Source: Malaya genurostris
Lineage: Eukaryota > Arthropoda > Insecta > Diptera > Culicidae
DNA: 64,000 nucleotides
Direction: 5' to 3'
NCBI RefSeq assembly: GCF_030247185.1
Contig: NC_080571.1
Location: 83,895,025 to 83,959,024 of the forward strand
The position numbers and the translations under genes are program-made. The first letter of the stretch is position 1. Each line of letters opens with the position of its first letter. The notes under the pieces were generated by a model that saw only the letters and a list, made by a program, of their open reading frames with translations, did no database searches and was not told where the DNA came from. This document shows, piece by piece, positions 1-11,900 of the stretch.

Positions 1-239
1 CCAAAGGAAGAAAGTATCGCTATTGCTAAGTTTGTTATCTGCGAAAGATGGTGGAGACTCTGAGATGAACCGAAAATTAAGTGTCATTTCGATGCGCCAC
101 AATATTTCCCTCGAATGTACAACGCACGAACAGCTCTTCTCTATTTGGAATTGTAATCTGAATCTGAATGCTTGATTCTGTATCTGGAACTGAATTTTTA
201 ACTGCAACTATATTCAAGGACTGAACAATAGCATTCGTA
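1..239. other. No feature seen
   Basis: AT-rich sequence before the minisatellite. I see no reading frame, RNA gene or repeat that I can support. Confidence 0.5.
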
Positions 240-2025
240 ATAAGATAGCGCATGTAACACTACGTAACAGCTATAACACACAGAAATGTAACGCTTCGTA
301 ACATCTACAACTCACAAAAAAGTAACGCTTCTTAACATCTTTAACACACAAAAATGAAGCGCTTTGTAACACCTGTAACGTAAAAAAACGAATGTAACGC
401 TTCGTAACACCTGTAACTTACAAAACTGTAACGCGTCGTAACATCTTCCATTTACAAAAAAGTAACGCATGTAACATTACGGAGCACCTATAACAAACAA
501 AAAAGTAACGCATGTAACGCTTCGTAACACCTATAACTTATAAAAATGTAACGCATGTAACGTTTCGTAATAACTATAATATGCAAAAAAGTAACGCATA
601 AAACGCTTCCTAACACCTATAACTTATAAAAATGTAACGTTTCGTAACACAACGTACAAAAAAATTACGCGTATAAGGCTTCGTAACATCCATAACATAC
701 AAAAAAGCAACACTTCGTAACACCTATAACTTGCAAAAATTTAACGCTTTGTAATAAGCTATAACTATCAAAAATGTAACGCTTCGTAACACCTATAACT
801 ATCAAAAAAGAAACGCAACACTGCTTAACATCTACAACTTACAAAAAAGTAACGCATGTAACTCTTCATAACACCAATAACTAACAAAAAGTAACGCATA
901 TGATGCCTTGTAGCACCTATAACATACAAAAAATAACGCTTCGTAACACCTGTAACACAAAAAAATGTAACGCTTCGTAACACCAATAACGTACAAAAAA
1001 GTAACGCGTGTAACACTTCGTAACATCTATAATACAAAAAAATACGCATGAAACGCTCCGTAACACCTATAACTTACACAAAAGTAACGCTTCGTAACTC
1101 CTATAACCTATAAAAAGTAACGCATAAAATGTGACGTAACATCTACAACTTACAAAAAAGTAACGCATGTAACGCTTCGTAACATCTACAACTTACAAAA
1201 AAGTAACGCTACGTAACACGCTTTGTAACATCTATAACATACAAATAAGTAACGTTTCGTAACACCTATAACATACAAAAAGCAACGCATAAAATGCTAC
1301 GTAATATCTACAACTTACAAAATGTAACGCATGTAACGTTTCGTAACACCTATAACTTACAACAAAGTAACGCTTTGTAACGTCTATAACTTACAAAAAT
1401 GCAACGCTACGTAACACGCTTTGTAACATCTATAACTTACAAAAAGTAACGCATGTAACGCTTCGTAACACCAATAACACACAAAAATGTAACGCTTCGT
1501 AACACCTATAACACAAAAAATACGCATAAAACGCTCCGTAACACCTATAACTTACACAAAAGTAACGCTTCGCAACTCCTATAACCTACAAAAAGTAACG
1601 CATGAAATGCTACGTAATATCTACAACTTACAAAAAGTAACGCATGTAACGCTTCGTAACACTTATAACTTACAAAAAAGTAACACTTCGTAACATCTAC
1701 AACTTACAAAAAAGTAACGCATCTAACACTTCGTTAGACCTATAACGTACAAAAAAGTAACGCATGAAACGCTTAGTAACATCTACATCTTACAAAAAAG
1801 TAACGCATGAAACATTTCGTAAATCTTATAACATACTAAAAAATAACGCATGTAACGCTTCGTAACACGTATAACATACAAAAAGTAACGCATAAAATGC
1901 TACGTAATATCTATAACTTACAAAATGTAACGCATGTAACGCTTCGTAACACCTATAACTTACAACAAAGTAACGCTTTGTAACATCTATAACTTACAAA
2001 TAAGTAACGCATGTATCGCTTCGTA
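240..2025. repeat. GTAAC-rich minisatellite array, left part
   Basis: A long degenerate tandem array. The basic unit is about 34 bp and reads roughly 'gtaacgcttcgtaacacc' followed by 'tataacttacaaaaaa'. A longer form of about 43 bp has an extra 'gtaacgcat' block. Short and long units alternate irregularly and differ by single-base changes. The pentamer GTAAC recurs twice or more per unit. Open frames across the array simply follow the repeat and are not genes. The array is split at 2026 by an inverted-repeat element and continues after 2748. Confidence 0.93.
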
Positions 2026-2748
2026 GGGAGGGGGTCATTGCGCCGAAAGCCATTTCGCCGAAAGTCGTTTCGCCGAATAGGTTATTTCGCCGAAAGTCGT
2101 TTCGCCGAAAGGGTAATTTCGAATACATCAAATTTTTTTTGTGTTATTATTCCTCCTGTATAACTGATGTGGCACAGCCACATAACCGAAGCCAAGACGG
2201 CTCGGCGGCATAAAGCCGCCGAGGCGACGCCGGCTGAGTTGGCCGCCGACCCGCCGTCGGAAGCGGCGGCCTCTTGCATACAAACCTGTAACCGCCTCGT
2301 TTGTCCGGTCTACTCAAAGCTAGGTTTCTTTGCTTTAATTAGGTCCGAACGAGCGACAGCGAGGTCGGACAGCACACGAATCAAATCGATGTGGCGAAGC
2401 CGCATTAGATATTTTTTTATTTAGTAAACGGAAAATACCACATACATTTGCTTGGTAGATACCTATGGAATTGCTTTGATGATTAGTAGTCAACAAGTTT
2501 CTGTGGGAACTCCGTTCTGAGGTTCATGAATCAATCTTTATTCAAGAAGTACAATTGTAGATCAACAAAACGGGCGTTAACGTTATCATCTTTAATTTGT
2601 TTTTATTTTAAATCGATTCCCATTACGATTTTAAGACATTTGCAGGAATCGGCGAAATGACCCTTTCGGCGAAATGGCTTTCGGTGAAATGACATTCGGC
2701 GAAATGACCCTTTCGGCGAAACAGATTTCGGCGACATGACCCTGATCC
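2026..2748. mobile_element. Inverted-repeat DNA element, copy 1 (Mutator-like?)
   Basis: Each end is about 100 bp made of repeated 'tttcggcgaaatg'-type words, inverted at the two ends, with outermost bases GG...CC and 'agggtca' near each tip. The sequence CGCTTCGTA flanks both sides (2017-2025 and 2749-2757), which fits a 9-bp target duplication, although the target is itself repetitive. The middle (about 2160-2410) is unusually GC-rich, with hairpins such as ATGTGGC-aca-GCCACAT. No transposase frame is present, so it is non-autonomous. A sister copy lies inverted at 24117-24807. TSD length and long inverted ends suggest the Mutator superfamily, but this is inference. Confidence 0.8.
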
Positions 2749-2935
2749 CGCTTCGTAAGACCTATAACGTACAAAAAAGTATTGCTATGTAACACGTATA
2801 ACATACAAAAAAAGTAACGCATGTAACGCTACGTAACACCTATAATATTCAAAAAAGTAACGCCTATAATAGTTCGTAACACATAACTTATGACAGAGTA
2901 AAGCATATAATGCTTCATGACACCTTTAAATGGAT
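2749..2935. repeat. GTAAC-rich minisatellite array, right part
   Basis: Continuation of the array that begins near 240, with the same 'cgtaacacctataac' and 'acaaaaaagtaacgc' words, decaying toward 2935. The inserted element at 2026-2748 separates the two parts. Confidence 0.88.
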
Positions 2936-3039
2936 TCTGGAACGTATACACCAATAAAACTTGAATTTTACAGGTGACTTAATCCATCATTTGATTTAAC
3001 TCATAGAGACCTAATTTGTCGAATTTCATTTGTCATGAC

Positions 3040-3345
3040 TTAATGTTAGATTAGCATGAATTTTATTGGTTTCGACTGTAACTGGCTAGCGGCTACGGTG
3101 TGACCGTATGAATTTAAATGTGCCAGCCAAGCAGATGTGTGTTTCTGTGGCTCAATCGTTTAATGGACGTAGATTGTAATTCAATGATGCTCGGTTCAAG
3201 TCGCTGCGGACGCTATCATTTCAATTAATTTCATGTCATGGAATTTTAAACACAATATTAAAGGTTCTTGTTTCTATATTTGCGTAAACTGCAACGCTCC
3301 ATTTATGTGCATCTAATAAAATGTAAAATTACCTAAGGTTTTGAC
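3040..3345 (+). repeat. tRNA-derived SINE-like repeat, copy 1
   Basis: An A-box-like stretch 'tggctcaatcgtttaatgg' (about 3148) and a B-box-like stretch 'ctcggttcaagtcg' (about 3191) have tRNA-like spacing. The downstream part, including 'gctccatttatgtgcatc', matches a second copy at 3960-4260. I do not call it a tRNA gene: no good acceptor stem is visible and the unit is dispersed. Confidence 0.55.
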
Positions 3346-3959
3346 CTAAATCAACTAAAATAAAGTTCTTAAGATCTACTTGCTTTGCTTCCTGCTCAGT
3401 TAGCTGCGCAAACGACCGAACGAAATATATCAAAGGTTATCCAGTGTTTTGAAGCTATCCAGTAGGTGAGGTTAAGCAAGAAATGAACTGCGGCCTACTA
3501 CATCAAAACCGTCCTCGCAGGCACGAGAAAGACAAATACTGTTTGATACTCGTTTATACCATGCATTTCACAAAACTTCAACTAACTTATTTGTGATTGA
3601 GTCATACAGCTTAAAGATTCGTCATAAATGACCATAAATGATCATATTTCCAATGGCATGTAGAAAAAAAATGTTTATACGTTATATGAAACTAGAGATA
3701 TTCATGATCAAAAATTTATCACTCTCCTGGAGGGTAAATTTTGAAAAAGCGCCCCATAGTAAAGTAAGACGTATTCACGTCAAAATAATTGAATCTTTGG
3801 TACAATTCGAAATATTATAACTCTTCCGCATGATAAATTTTTAAATGGCGACGCATTCACGCCAATAAATAATATACACAGAAAAAAATTATGAATTTTA
3901 TATGTGACATAAACCTACAAACGATATAATTCATAACTACTTGATTTTTCAAATGACGC
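3346..3959. other. No feature seen
   Basis: AT-rich sequence between two SINE-like copies. Short open frames here have no recognisable product. Confidence 0.45.
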
Positions 3960-4260
3960 AATATTCCACGCGCACAAAATTTCACACGCTCCGAGTGTAA
4001 TTTGCACTCGGCTACCAATCACCGCAGTAGGGGTTTCTGTAAGGTTCTGTACTTCAGTCGATTAATCGAGGTGTTTTGTGATCTAATGTTTCTCGGTTCA
4101 AGTCTCGCTGTTTGCTATCGATCTTTTGTTTTTTATTTCATTCGAGCTCAAGCCATGTAGTTTTCAAACCACACGATTTTACATGTTCTTGAATATAAAT
4201 ATGTGTGAAATACGACGCTCCAGTTATGTGCATCTTATAAGATGTAAAATCACAAGTTTT
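3960..4260 (+). repeat. tRNA-derived SINE-like repeat, copy 2
   Basis: It shares the B-box word 'tctcggttcaagtctcgctg' and the following 'gctatcgatcttttgtttt', as well as the tail 'gctccagttatgtgcatc', with the copy at 3040-3345. An inverted relative lies at 8800-8960. The family appears to be dispersed and tRNA-derived. Confidence 0.55.
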
Positions 4261-6299
4261 TTTCTCGAACTGTGATATTTATTAACATTAAAAAGTCGGT
4301 TATAACGGTGCTAGTATTGGACTATATCCGACTTTTAGTAGAGTATCTGCAGGGTTCGAAAAAATGTCTTTAGGCAATATTAACAAACAAATCGGAATCG
4401 AAAAACGAGGTATGATTGTTTTGATTCGATCCGACCATATCGCAAAAGAATGAAACGAGAGTGCAGTTCGTTGAATACCGTTCGAACTGCAATCTCCAGT
4501 GTCGACGTTTACACCGGCAGCCACGATAAATTACGAGTCGAAGTGGATTTCCTGAAACGAGTTATTTGTTGTGCCTGATCAATATCTTCGATATCCGCCG
4601 AGAGTGGAATAACACACTCATAAACGCTCATCGAACGATAAAAAACTAAAACCTGTAGTAAATGATTAACAATGTAAACAAAGCAAGATGCAGCAGAAAT
4701 ACATGAATTTGAGCAAATGAAATGAAAAAAAAATAACAGGAAAGAACTACCACAGTAATAATCCGGTAAATCTGTAGTCGTCAAACAGTGATGGGTAAAA
4801 CGGTACTCATAAATTCATACTGAGCCGGAGACGTGGCGTCGTACCTGTTTTTAGCTTCGTCTTTCGAATGATGACTGATGATCCACAGCCAAACGGAGAC
4901 TGAAGCGGCTCGTCCGAACAAGTCATTCTAGTTTTGTACCACGGCGACTGCATTTCCTATCCATTTATCCGTGACGGACAGTGTACTAATCGAAGTGGCA
5001 GATTCTGTGTGTAAAAAGCGGCAAATTAGTCGATTGACCGACGAAGAAGATATAGACGAGAAAACACAAACTGAGGGTGATGGAGTGGAGGATCGCGGTT
5101 AAGCCAAATCACAACAAATTGCTTGTGGAGCTTCGCAGTAAGAATGGTCAGTACAGCCGACTTGACCGTTCTGCCCCTGAATCCCCCTGACGGACAAGCA
5201 GAGGACTCATGAGTGCAATGATCGTTTCGCGACAACAGAAGCAAAATAAACAAATTACGAAATACTTCACCGAGATGTTATAAGCATTGTTGCGCGCTCA
5301 GAAGAGGCTGCTTGACAACAGTTTACACAGATGAAGTGGAAAATTTTGTGTTATCTTGCCTTAAACTCTTGTGTTTCGTTTTGCTCACAACGCAATTGAA
5401 ACCATAAAACCATCTTTTAACTTAACCACCTTCATAAAATTTGGAGAGGTAGGTCTATAAATGTTACGATTTTCAACTAACAAATTAGCCAACAAATTCA
5501 TGACACTGTACAGTACCAAAAGAACCTTTCGCAAGCTACCGTAACTTTCTAAACCGTTTTTTTTCTATGTTTTTGTTCTATGTTTTTTTTCTACATCAGA
5601 AATCAAAACTAGCTAAAACGAACTACCGTAAAAAACCGTTGCAACCGCGGTGGCAAAACTCTCTCGGCAGCTTAAATCCGCCCATATATATAAGAGACAC
5701 GTTCGAACCCGACCAGAGTGGGCTGTTCCGGTTCCAGTTATTTTGAAAGTAATTACGCGGACGCACAAAAACACACGCATCAAAGTGGGTAATAGTTAGC
5801 GCAGCCACCACCAATAATAACTGATTAATCCATCCGCGTGCGTTTGTGTAAAGCGAAACGGCGTCAACCGAATTTGTTTAATCCGGGCTGTCCCGGACCG
5901 TACGGTGTTAGGAGGAAAAGTAATATGAAAGCAAGCCTATTCGAAATCACCTAACGGTGCACTGTGTTCTTTCCTGCTGTGTGTTGATTATGACAATAGT
6001 TTGAAATATTGTGATCAATTATTCAGGCTTCTAAAGAATAGATTTCTTGTCGTTTTGGTGTCGTCTCAATTTGAGGTAAAGTTTTACATCGGTTTAGTCC
6101 ACGGAACCATCGACGATCGCAATAGAGCAATTCCAGGAATGAGTAGACGAAAATGTGATAAAATCAGAATCGACCTTCTCCGATTTGGATGAAACTTTGA
6201 ACATGGTTTCAGTATGGCAAACCATAAGTTTTGAATCGATGGAGAGGTCAATCCGACTCACGACTGATTTTTAAAAAGGGCGTATGTATTTTTGCATTT
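4261..6299. other. Unassigned intergenic sequence
   Basis: No coding region or repeat that I recognise. 'ccatatatataagag' near 5684 resembles a TATA box but no initiator or exon is convincing after it. The stretch 4780-5950 is less AT-rich than its surroundings and could be older unique sequence. Confidence 0.4.
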
Positions 6300-6412
6300 C
6301 ACTAAAATTGTCTTTTTCAAATCGTTGTAACTCGGAAACCGTTAATTGTACAAACATGGCGTTCAGGAAGTAGTTGTAGGGAATCGATTGGGCACTCTAA
6401 ACAAATATACAC
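6300..6412 (+). repeat. Dispersed repeat fragment
   Basis: The words 'gttcaggaagtagttgtagg' and 'gggcactct' reappear in reverse complement at about 23830-23885. It is probably the end of a non-autonomous element; the family is not identified. Confidence 0.45.
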
Positions 6413-6414
6413 TG

Positions 6415-7155
6415 AAAAAATTTTTTGATGTGGAACACATCTTTATCTTCTATACAGGGGTGCTAATCAGAAACTCAAGGAAAAATACACGTAGAAATGT
6501 GGTCAGGTTTTAAACACTTACAGCTCAGTGTATTTTGTATCAATTATGATTATTATTTCATTAATTGATTGGAAATATTTCTAAGATTCGATTTGAATGT
6601 ATCAAGCCACGTATTTTCAATTATAAATGATTGAAAATTCGATTAGTAGCGAGCAGTGTCTTACTTTGTCTGGTAAAAATCTCCGGCATACCGGTTTTCC
6701 CTGCCATAGACAACGGTTACAAAGTAGTAAGCAATATATCAAAGAAAAAGCATCGCTCTGATTGGTCGATCGATGCAAAAGCGAAGTTGTTGAAAGCACG
6801 CGAATCTACAAGCAGAAGGAAAATTATAGCTAAAGTTGTTGCTAGATAGCAAGACAAAAAGTGCCATGAAACGATTGGTATGCTCTGATCCTGTGTCATG
6901 CAATTTCATGTTATGTCGTTTCGCCTGAGAAATTGAAAACTACCCGGGGTAAATTTTGAGTGCGTAAGAATAATTTCTAATTTATATAAGATGAACTCGA
7001 TTGGCAATGAGAAATAGTTTATCGCTTCAACCGAAATCGCCGAATGGTAGAGAAACTTAACGCTATAAAAAAACTGCTTGCATACAAAACTTGAACACAA
7101 GCTTGGCGAAGAGAAGCTCAAATATCGAAATCGCAAGTATGTACAAAGATATAAC
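6415..7155. repeat. Dispersed non-coding repeat, copy 1
   Basis: About 740 bp that match 14865-15665 along the whole length. Shared landmarks are 'gatgtggaacacat', 'cacgtagaaatgtggtcagg', 'ctccggcataccgg', 'gctctgattggtc' and 'gagaaattg'. Neither copy has a convincing open frame, so this looks like a non-autonomous element or segmental duplication of unknown class. A mariner element begins just after this copy. Confidence 0.75.
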
Positions 7156-7173
7156 ACATAAGTCCCGATTGAT

Positions 7174-8083
7174 ATGGATCAATAAGTCCCGAGACTAAAG
7201 CAGAGATGGCGCTCGAAGTAAACCAGTAACCACGTCTTTCTAGAGTACTAACCATTGCTTGAAACGGGTCAAAATTTTAAGTCGATCCGACCAGAAACAG
7301 CTGAGTTATCGAGGTTGGAGTAAAGTCGTTTTGTAGTTTGTTTAAAAAATGGAAAAACCGAGTTTCGTGTTTTGATAAAACATTGTTTTAAATTGGGTAA
7401 AAATACCGTGCAAGCGAAACAATGGATTGAAACATGTTATCCGGACTCTTGTCCATCAAAAGCAACGATTTGTCGGTGGTTCGCCGAATTTAAACGTGGT
7501 CGTACCGACACAAATGACGCGGAACGCTCGGGTAGACCTGTGGAAGCCGTTACACCGGAAAATGTGAGTGAAGTGACAAAAATTATAATGAAAGATCGTA
7601 AAGTGAAGCTCCGTGAGATTGCTGAGATGACACAGATATCATATAAAAGTGTATTTACTATCCTTCATGAAAAATTGAGCATGAAGAAGGTTTTTTCCAA
7701 GTGGGTGCCGCGATTGCTTTCGATGGAACAAAATGCACCCTGCCACAAGTCGATGAAAACAATGGCGAAATTGAACGAATTGGGCTTTGATCTGCTTTCC
7801 CACCCCCCATACTCGCCAGATTTAGCCCCCAGTGACTACTGGCGCTTTGCTGATCTTAAAAAAATGCTCCAGGGAAAAAGATTTGGCTCAAATGAGGAGG
7901 TCATCGATGAAACTGAAGCTTATTTTGAAGCGGAAGATAATTTTTTTTATAAACGTGGTATTGAAAAATTGGAAAAACGTTGGAACCATTGTATCACCCT
8001 AAAAGGTGATTATGTTGATGAATAAAAAAAAATTGCAAAAAAAATGTTATTTCCATTGTTAGTCTCGGGACTTATTGATCCAT
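7174..8083 (+). mobile_element. mariner element, internally deleted
   Basis: Perfect 25-bp inverted ends, starting 'atggatcaataagtcccgag' at 7174 and repeated inverted at 8059-8083, enclose a transposase remnant. The left end is preceded by TA; the right flank reads TG, so one target duplication base seems to have mutated. The total of about 0.9 kb is shorter than the usual 1.3 kb because the coding region is deleted internally. Confidence 0.9.
7349..8025 (+). pseudogene. mariner transposase (DD34D), broken
   Basis: This encoded the DNA transposase that cuts and reinserts the element. The natural ATG appears to be at 7349, followed within a few codons by a one-base frame loss; the open frame from 7372 then carries the N-terminal helix-turn-helix part (KATICRWFAEFKRG; RSGRPVE linker). 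After residue ~120 a deletion removes the central catalytic core, including the first catalytic Asp and the Asp of the usual HQDNAPCH motif (here EQNAPCH). The third catalytic region, YSPDLAPSDY, remains. The frame is about 217 residues against about 345 in active mariners. It cannot be active. Confidence 0.93.
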
Positions 8084-8089
8084 GTGTTA

Positions 8090-8799
8090 TACTCACCTGG
8101 ATGCTTTTTCAAAATTTCACAACACAAAAGTGTAACGAAATTATTCCAGATTCGATATCCTAATAACATTTTCCCTGTTTGAGTATTTTCTTTAATTTTT
8201 CACGAAACGAATGAAAGAATGTGGCATTCGAGTTAAACGGATTACAGCAACGTTTTTTGATTTTTGGATTCATTTTTACACCGCGATCTTAACTGAAACG
8301 TTGCTGACAATAAACTGACTAAGTTAGGATTCGATCAGTGGCGCGACATGTGTCGGCAAGTTAAGCCCGTATTCGGGCGAGTTGCGCTGCGGTAAACTCC
8401 GCACGTGCGTTTCGTGATTAAATATTCACTGCTCCGAAAGTATTGATCTTTCCACTCTGAAACTTTACCAAGATTGAGCTAAACTGCTAAGGCTTCTTTT
8501 TTCAACTGAAAAAAAAGGAAAAAATTGGGCTCAAGTTTGGAATTTTTTAATTTATTTATTTTTAATTTTTTTCAATTGAAAGCTAAGGAAAAGACGCACA
8601 TATCATGTCTTGGGCGAATTTTTGTATCTTTATTAGATTTTACAATATGGGCTGTTCAAAAAAGGCTCATTTTTGTAAACGCGAAGCTTCAAAAAATCAT
8701 ATCTCGAAAATTCCACGTATCATATTGAAATAAAAAATACGTGTCGAACATTTTCGAGTTCTTTATCGCAAAAAAATAGTTAGATGAAAAAAAATTTTT
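8090..8799. other. No feature seen
   Basis: AT-rich sequence after the mariner right end. I found no supported gene or repeat boundary. Confidence 0.4.
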
Positions 8800-8960
8800 G
8801 GGTGGCTGATTTTGCGTGTAATGCCCCATATACAACCTAGTAAAATTGTGTGATTCGAAAATTACATGGCATGAAATAGAATGAAATAAAAAACAAAAGA
8901 TCGTTGGCAACAGCGCGACTTGAACCGAGAGACCCCAAGTAGCAATTTGCAACTAGTTCA
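8800..8960 (-). repeat. tRNA-derived SINE-like repeat, inverted copy
   Basis: Read on the minus strand it contains 'ctcggttcaagtcgcgctg' followed by 'cgatcttttgttttttat', the B-box region and tail seen at 4090-4140. It is a member of the same dispersed family. Confidence 0.55.
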
Positions 8961-8969
8961 GATACGACA

Positions 8970-9460
8970 AAGTCCAAACTATGTTGCAACAAGAGCACGA
9001 ATATGTGTTTTATGTTATACTGGTTAAAACATGGTGACAGCAATATTTAATCATAACATAATTAGTTACGAAATAGTTATTTAGGTTTTCAATCATAGCA
9101 TCTTTGTGTCATATTGAATTAAATATATTTTATAAGCTATCGTTACTGAATCCAAACATATTTTTAAGCACAACAATGCTTCTAGCCACTAGTTGAAAAT
9201 TAGTTTATTTGCCTTCAATAGTAGCAACCCGTAACTAGTTTTGATACCACTTAACCCAACTGTGTTGCAACAAGAGCACGAACATGTTTTTTATGTTATA
9301 CTGGTTAAAACAAGGTGACAACAGTGTTTCTTTATAACGTAAACATTAAACTAACTATCATTTGTATGTTATTATTACTTGATTCTAACATATCTTTAAT
9401 CACAGCTATGTTTTTAGCTACTAGTTGAAAAAAGGTTTATTTTCCGTTGCGAAACTATTA
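8970..9460. repeat. Diverged tandem duplication, ~270-bp unit
   Basis: Two units share 'tgttgcaacaagagcacgaa' and 'ttatgttatactggttaaaa' (about 8980 and 9260) and 'agccactagttgaaaa' versus 'agctactagttgaaaa' (about 9182 and 9414). No coding content is apparent. Confidence 0.7.
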
Positions 9461-10398
9461 TAAATACGTTAACGTATATGTGAATCGTTACTGTGAATTG
9501 ATATAGCAATAACTTAGATATTATAAGATTATAACATATAATTTCTTCATTACTTCAGACGGTTATCGGTAAGTTTTCCCAACGTTATGATAACTAAAAT
9601 GCAAACAAAACAACCTTTGTTGGCTTGAATATGGCGAACACAATATGGAATCTCAAGAAGTGTATGAAACGTAAATGAAACCAGGATATTACTTTATTCA
9701 AAACTACTTTTTGCCGAAAATAGTGAAAGGCAGAAAAGTCATATTTGTTCTATGCACTGTCATAAACACGAAGAAAATAATATGGGATTGAACATCGATT
9801 GTGATAATATTATAGTTCTCATGATATATGAATTTAAAATGATGAGAAATCACTCTACTTGGAATAATTTTGAGCATTCTGAACATAGGGTTATTTTGTT
9901 GTTTAATTTTTATATCTTTATAAACAGATTTGGATTGAAGGCGCATAAAAAACAGTTAAGTAAAATTGAATTCCGCTCGACAGTTTTTGGATCGTTGTGA
10001 AATTTGTACCTTGTATAAAGTTTGTGACTTAAAGTACTCTTCTGCTTTTTTTTTTTTTGATGATCGAAAAGTATTCTGGATTAATTCAATGTTTATAATG
10101 TCGATGGTGACTAAATTTCAACTAGTTTACTTGGAAACAAGTTATTTTCAAGTTATGAAAAGATGAGTTATTTCAGTATGGCATTACAACATAACGACAA
10201 CATATTTTTAGCCGACTTAACAACTAGTAGAAACTGCGCTTTTTGAGTCATGCAAGTGGTTAGATGTTAGTAACAATCACTCAAATATCTGCTTAATGAA
10301 TAAATGATACACATGCAGCGACAATTGGTTGCCAAATGCAAATTACATTCGGAACCTGTAAAATTCTGCACGAGTGGAATGTTGCGGCATTTGAAAAG
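9461..10398. other. No feature seen
   Basis: AT-rich sequence without a supportable gene. Open frames of 66-82 codons here show no known motif. Confidence 0.4.
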
Positions 10399-10402
10399 TT
10401 AA

Positions 10403-11502
10403 GGAGCGGGTAGGGTCTAACACTTTTGAAAAATCATTTATTTTTTTCTTTGTATTTTCTTATACTAAAACATTTCAAGAATATTCTGTGAAATTTTCAA
10501 GCCTATCGGAACAAAACTCTGCAAGTTATGGGCCTTTATCTTTGCTTATCTCATACTGCGAAGAAGTAAGAGCTCGGCACACAGGCCCAAGACTTCTGCT
10601 TCGATTGACTCAAAAACTTGACAAAGTCAAAGTCTTGGCATTACATTCCTTTTGTGGAATTTGGCCTTTCTGTTTCAACAGACTTCGCAGCCGGTTCTTA
10701 GCGTACAGAATCATTGCATGGCTAGTACTACGATCCTATTGACACTAAGAATCCTTCCAGGTCGGGGCTCGAACATACGACAACTGGCTTGTAAGAATAG
10801 CGTCCTATGCATTGAACCGCCAACAAAAAACTTGACAAAGCATTCTTGAAATGTTTCATTATAACAAATTATAAAAAAATGATTTTTCGAAAAGACTCTA
10901 CGGGCTCCCTTGAGTAATAAGTTGTTTCCATTGATTTTAAAGACAAAAAACTTTAAACGCGTTTTTCTTGAAAACAAGGTTTTGAAAGTCCGTGTCCATC
11001 GTGATTCAAATACTACTGCACCAATTTTGTTCAAATGTTGCACACACTTTCTGCATATAAAAAACCAGACCCCAACGTTTTCCTTTTCGTTGTTTGTTAC
11101 TTTGAGGAGATTTTACAGCTTCAAAATGGCGGATTTTTTCGTGATAAATCATAGTTTTCACTTTGAACAACCACCAAAAACAAAAAAAAATAAAAAATCA
11201 AACAGATACGTTGGGGTCTAGAAAAACTTCTACTCTAACTATGCTGCTTTGATTTGTTTACTTCTGATTAGTCTGCGCTGAGATACAGTGGACACCGCAA
11301 ATCATGTTTTTTAAGAAGCGTCCACGAAAATACCTCTTCACCGACTTACTTCTCAATATTTTTCCACGAAAAAATTACAAAATGTTGTTAGAATGATTCT
11401 TTTGGTCATGCAAAACATTTGAATTTATTTTGTTAAACGATGATTCTGAAAAAAGAATCGCAAGAATGATGATTTCTTCATCATTTAGACCCTAATTACC
11501 TC
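10403..11502. mobile_element. TTAA-flanked non-autonomous DNA element, copy A
   Basis: TTAA lies at both borders (10399-10402 and 11503-11506). The ends are inverted: 'gggtagggtctaacac' on the left and, on the opposite strand at the right, 'attagggtctaaatg'. The body matches the element at 21784-23756 along its length, including 'catttcaagaatattctgtg' and 'ttgaaagtccgtgtccatcg'. TTAA duplication is typical of piggyBac-like elements, but no transposase is present. This copy carries a SINE that copy B lacks. Confidence 0.85.
10627..10825 (-). mobile_element. tRNA-Val-derived SINE, inserted in TTAA element
   Basis: On the minus strand a tRNA-like head carries an anticodon loop CTTACAA (anticodon TAC, Val), a degenerate B box 'atgttcgagccccgacc', and then a unique tail ('gattctgtacgctaagaacc'). 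A direct repeat ending 'aaaaacttgacaaag' flanks it on both sides (10612-10626 and about 10826-10840), and the uninterrupted site exists in copy B near 21970. That shows insertion by target-primed retrotransposition. Related copies: 12795-12965 and fragments at 25050-25110 and 33735-33800. Confidence 0.85.
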
Positions 11503-11576
11503 TTAAGTAATTATGAATTGTATTGTTTGTAGAGTTATGACGCCTGTAAAATTCATAACTTTTTTTTGTGAATGAT

Positions 11577-11900
11577 AATCCCAGTGGCATCTCATCCTCA
11601 TGTGCACCTCGTGCACTGCACTACCGGTCAAACTGAAGGAATTAACTGTATCAGTAGCTTATGCTTATGGCAGTTGAAAACAAATTGCTGTTATTGACAG
11701 ATTTCATCGACGTGCAGAGCGCCGAAATAAGTTTAATGAAAAAAATCCAATCCAAGGTATATCGTTATTTTAGTGTATAGAAAAGCACAAGCGAAAATCT
11801 ATTCCTCAATCTTTAGTTTTCACTTACAACGAACTGTTACATCTGATATCATATTACATAATCAGTGCAAAACCCGTATGTTTTTGTCACGATACATCAT
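11577..11900 (+). repeat. Dispersed repeat with 'cctcatgtgcacctcgtgca'
   Basis: It shares 'tcctcatgtgcacctcgtgc', 'cttatgcttatggcagttga' and 'cagtgcaaaacccgta' with 63330-63545. The spacing between shared blocks differs, so one copy has gained or lost sequence. The class is unknown. Confidence 0.7.

Noticed and set aside
240..2025. CRISPR-like or protein-coding reading of the short tandem array
   Set aside because: Units run head to tail with no unique spacers, and the open frames follow the repeat phase on both strands.
3140..3215. Functional tRNA gene
   Set aside because: A and B boxes are present but the acceptor and anticodon stems do not close; repeated copies elsewhere indicate a SINE.
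5026..5253. Possible 75-codon host gene
   Set aside because: No domain, no splice signals and overlapping frames on the other strand.
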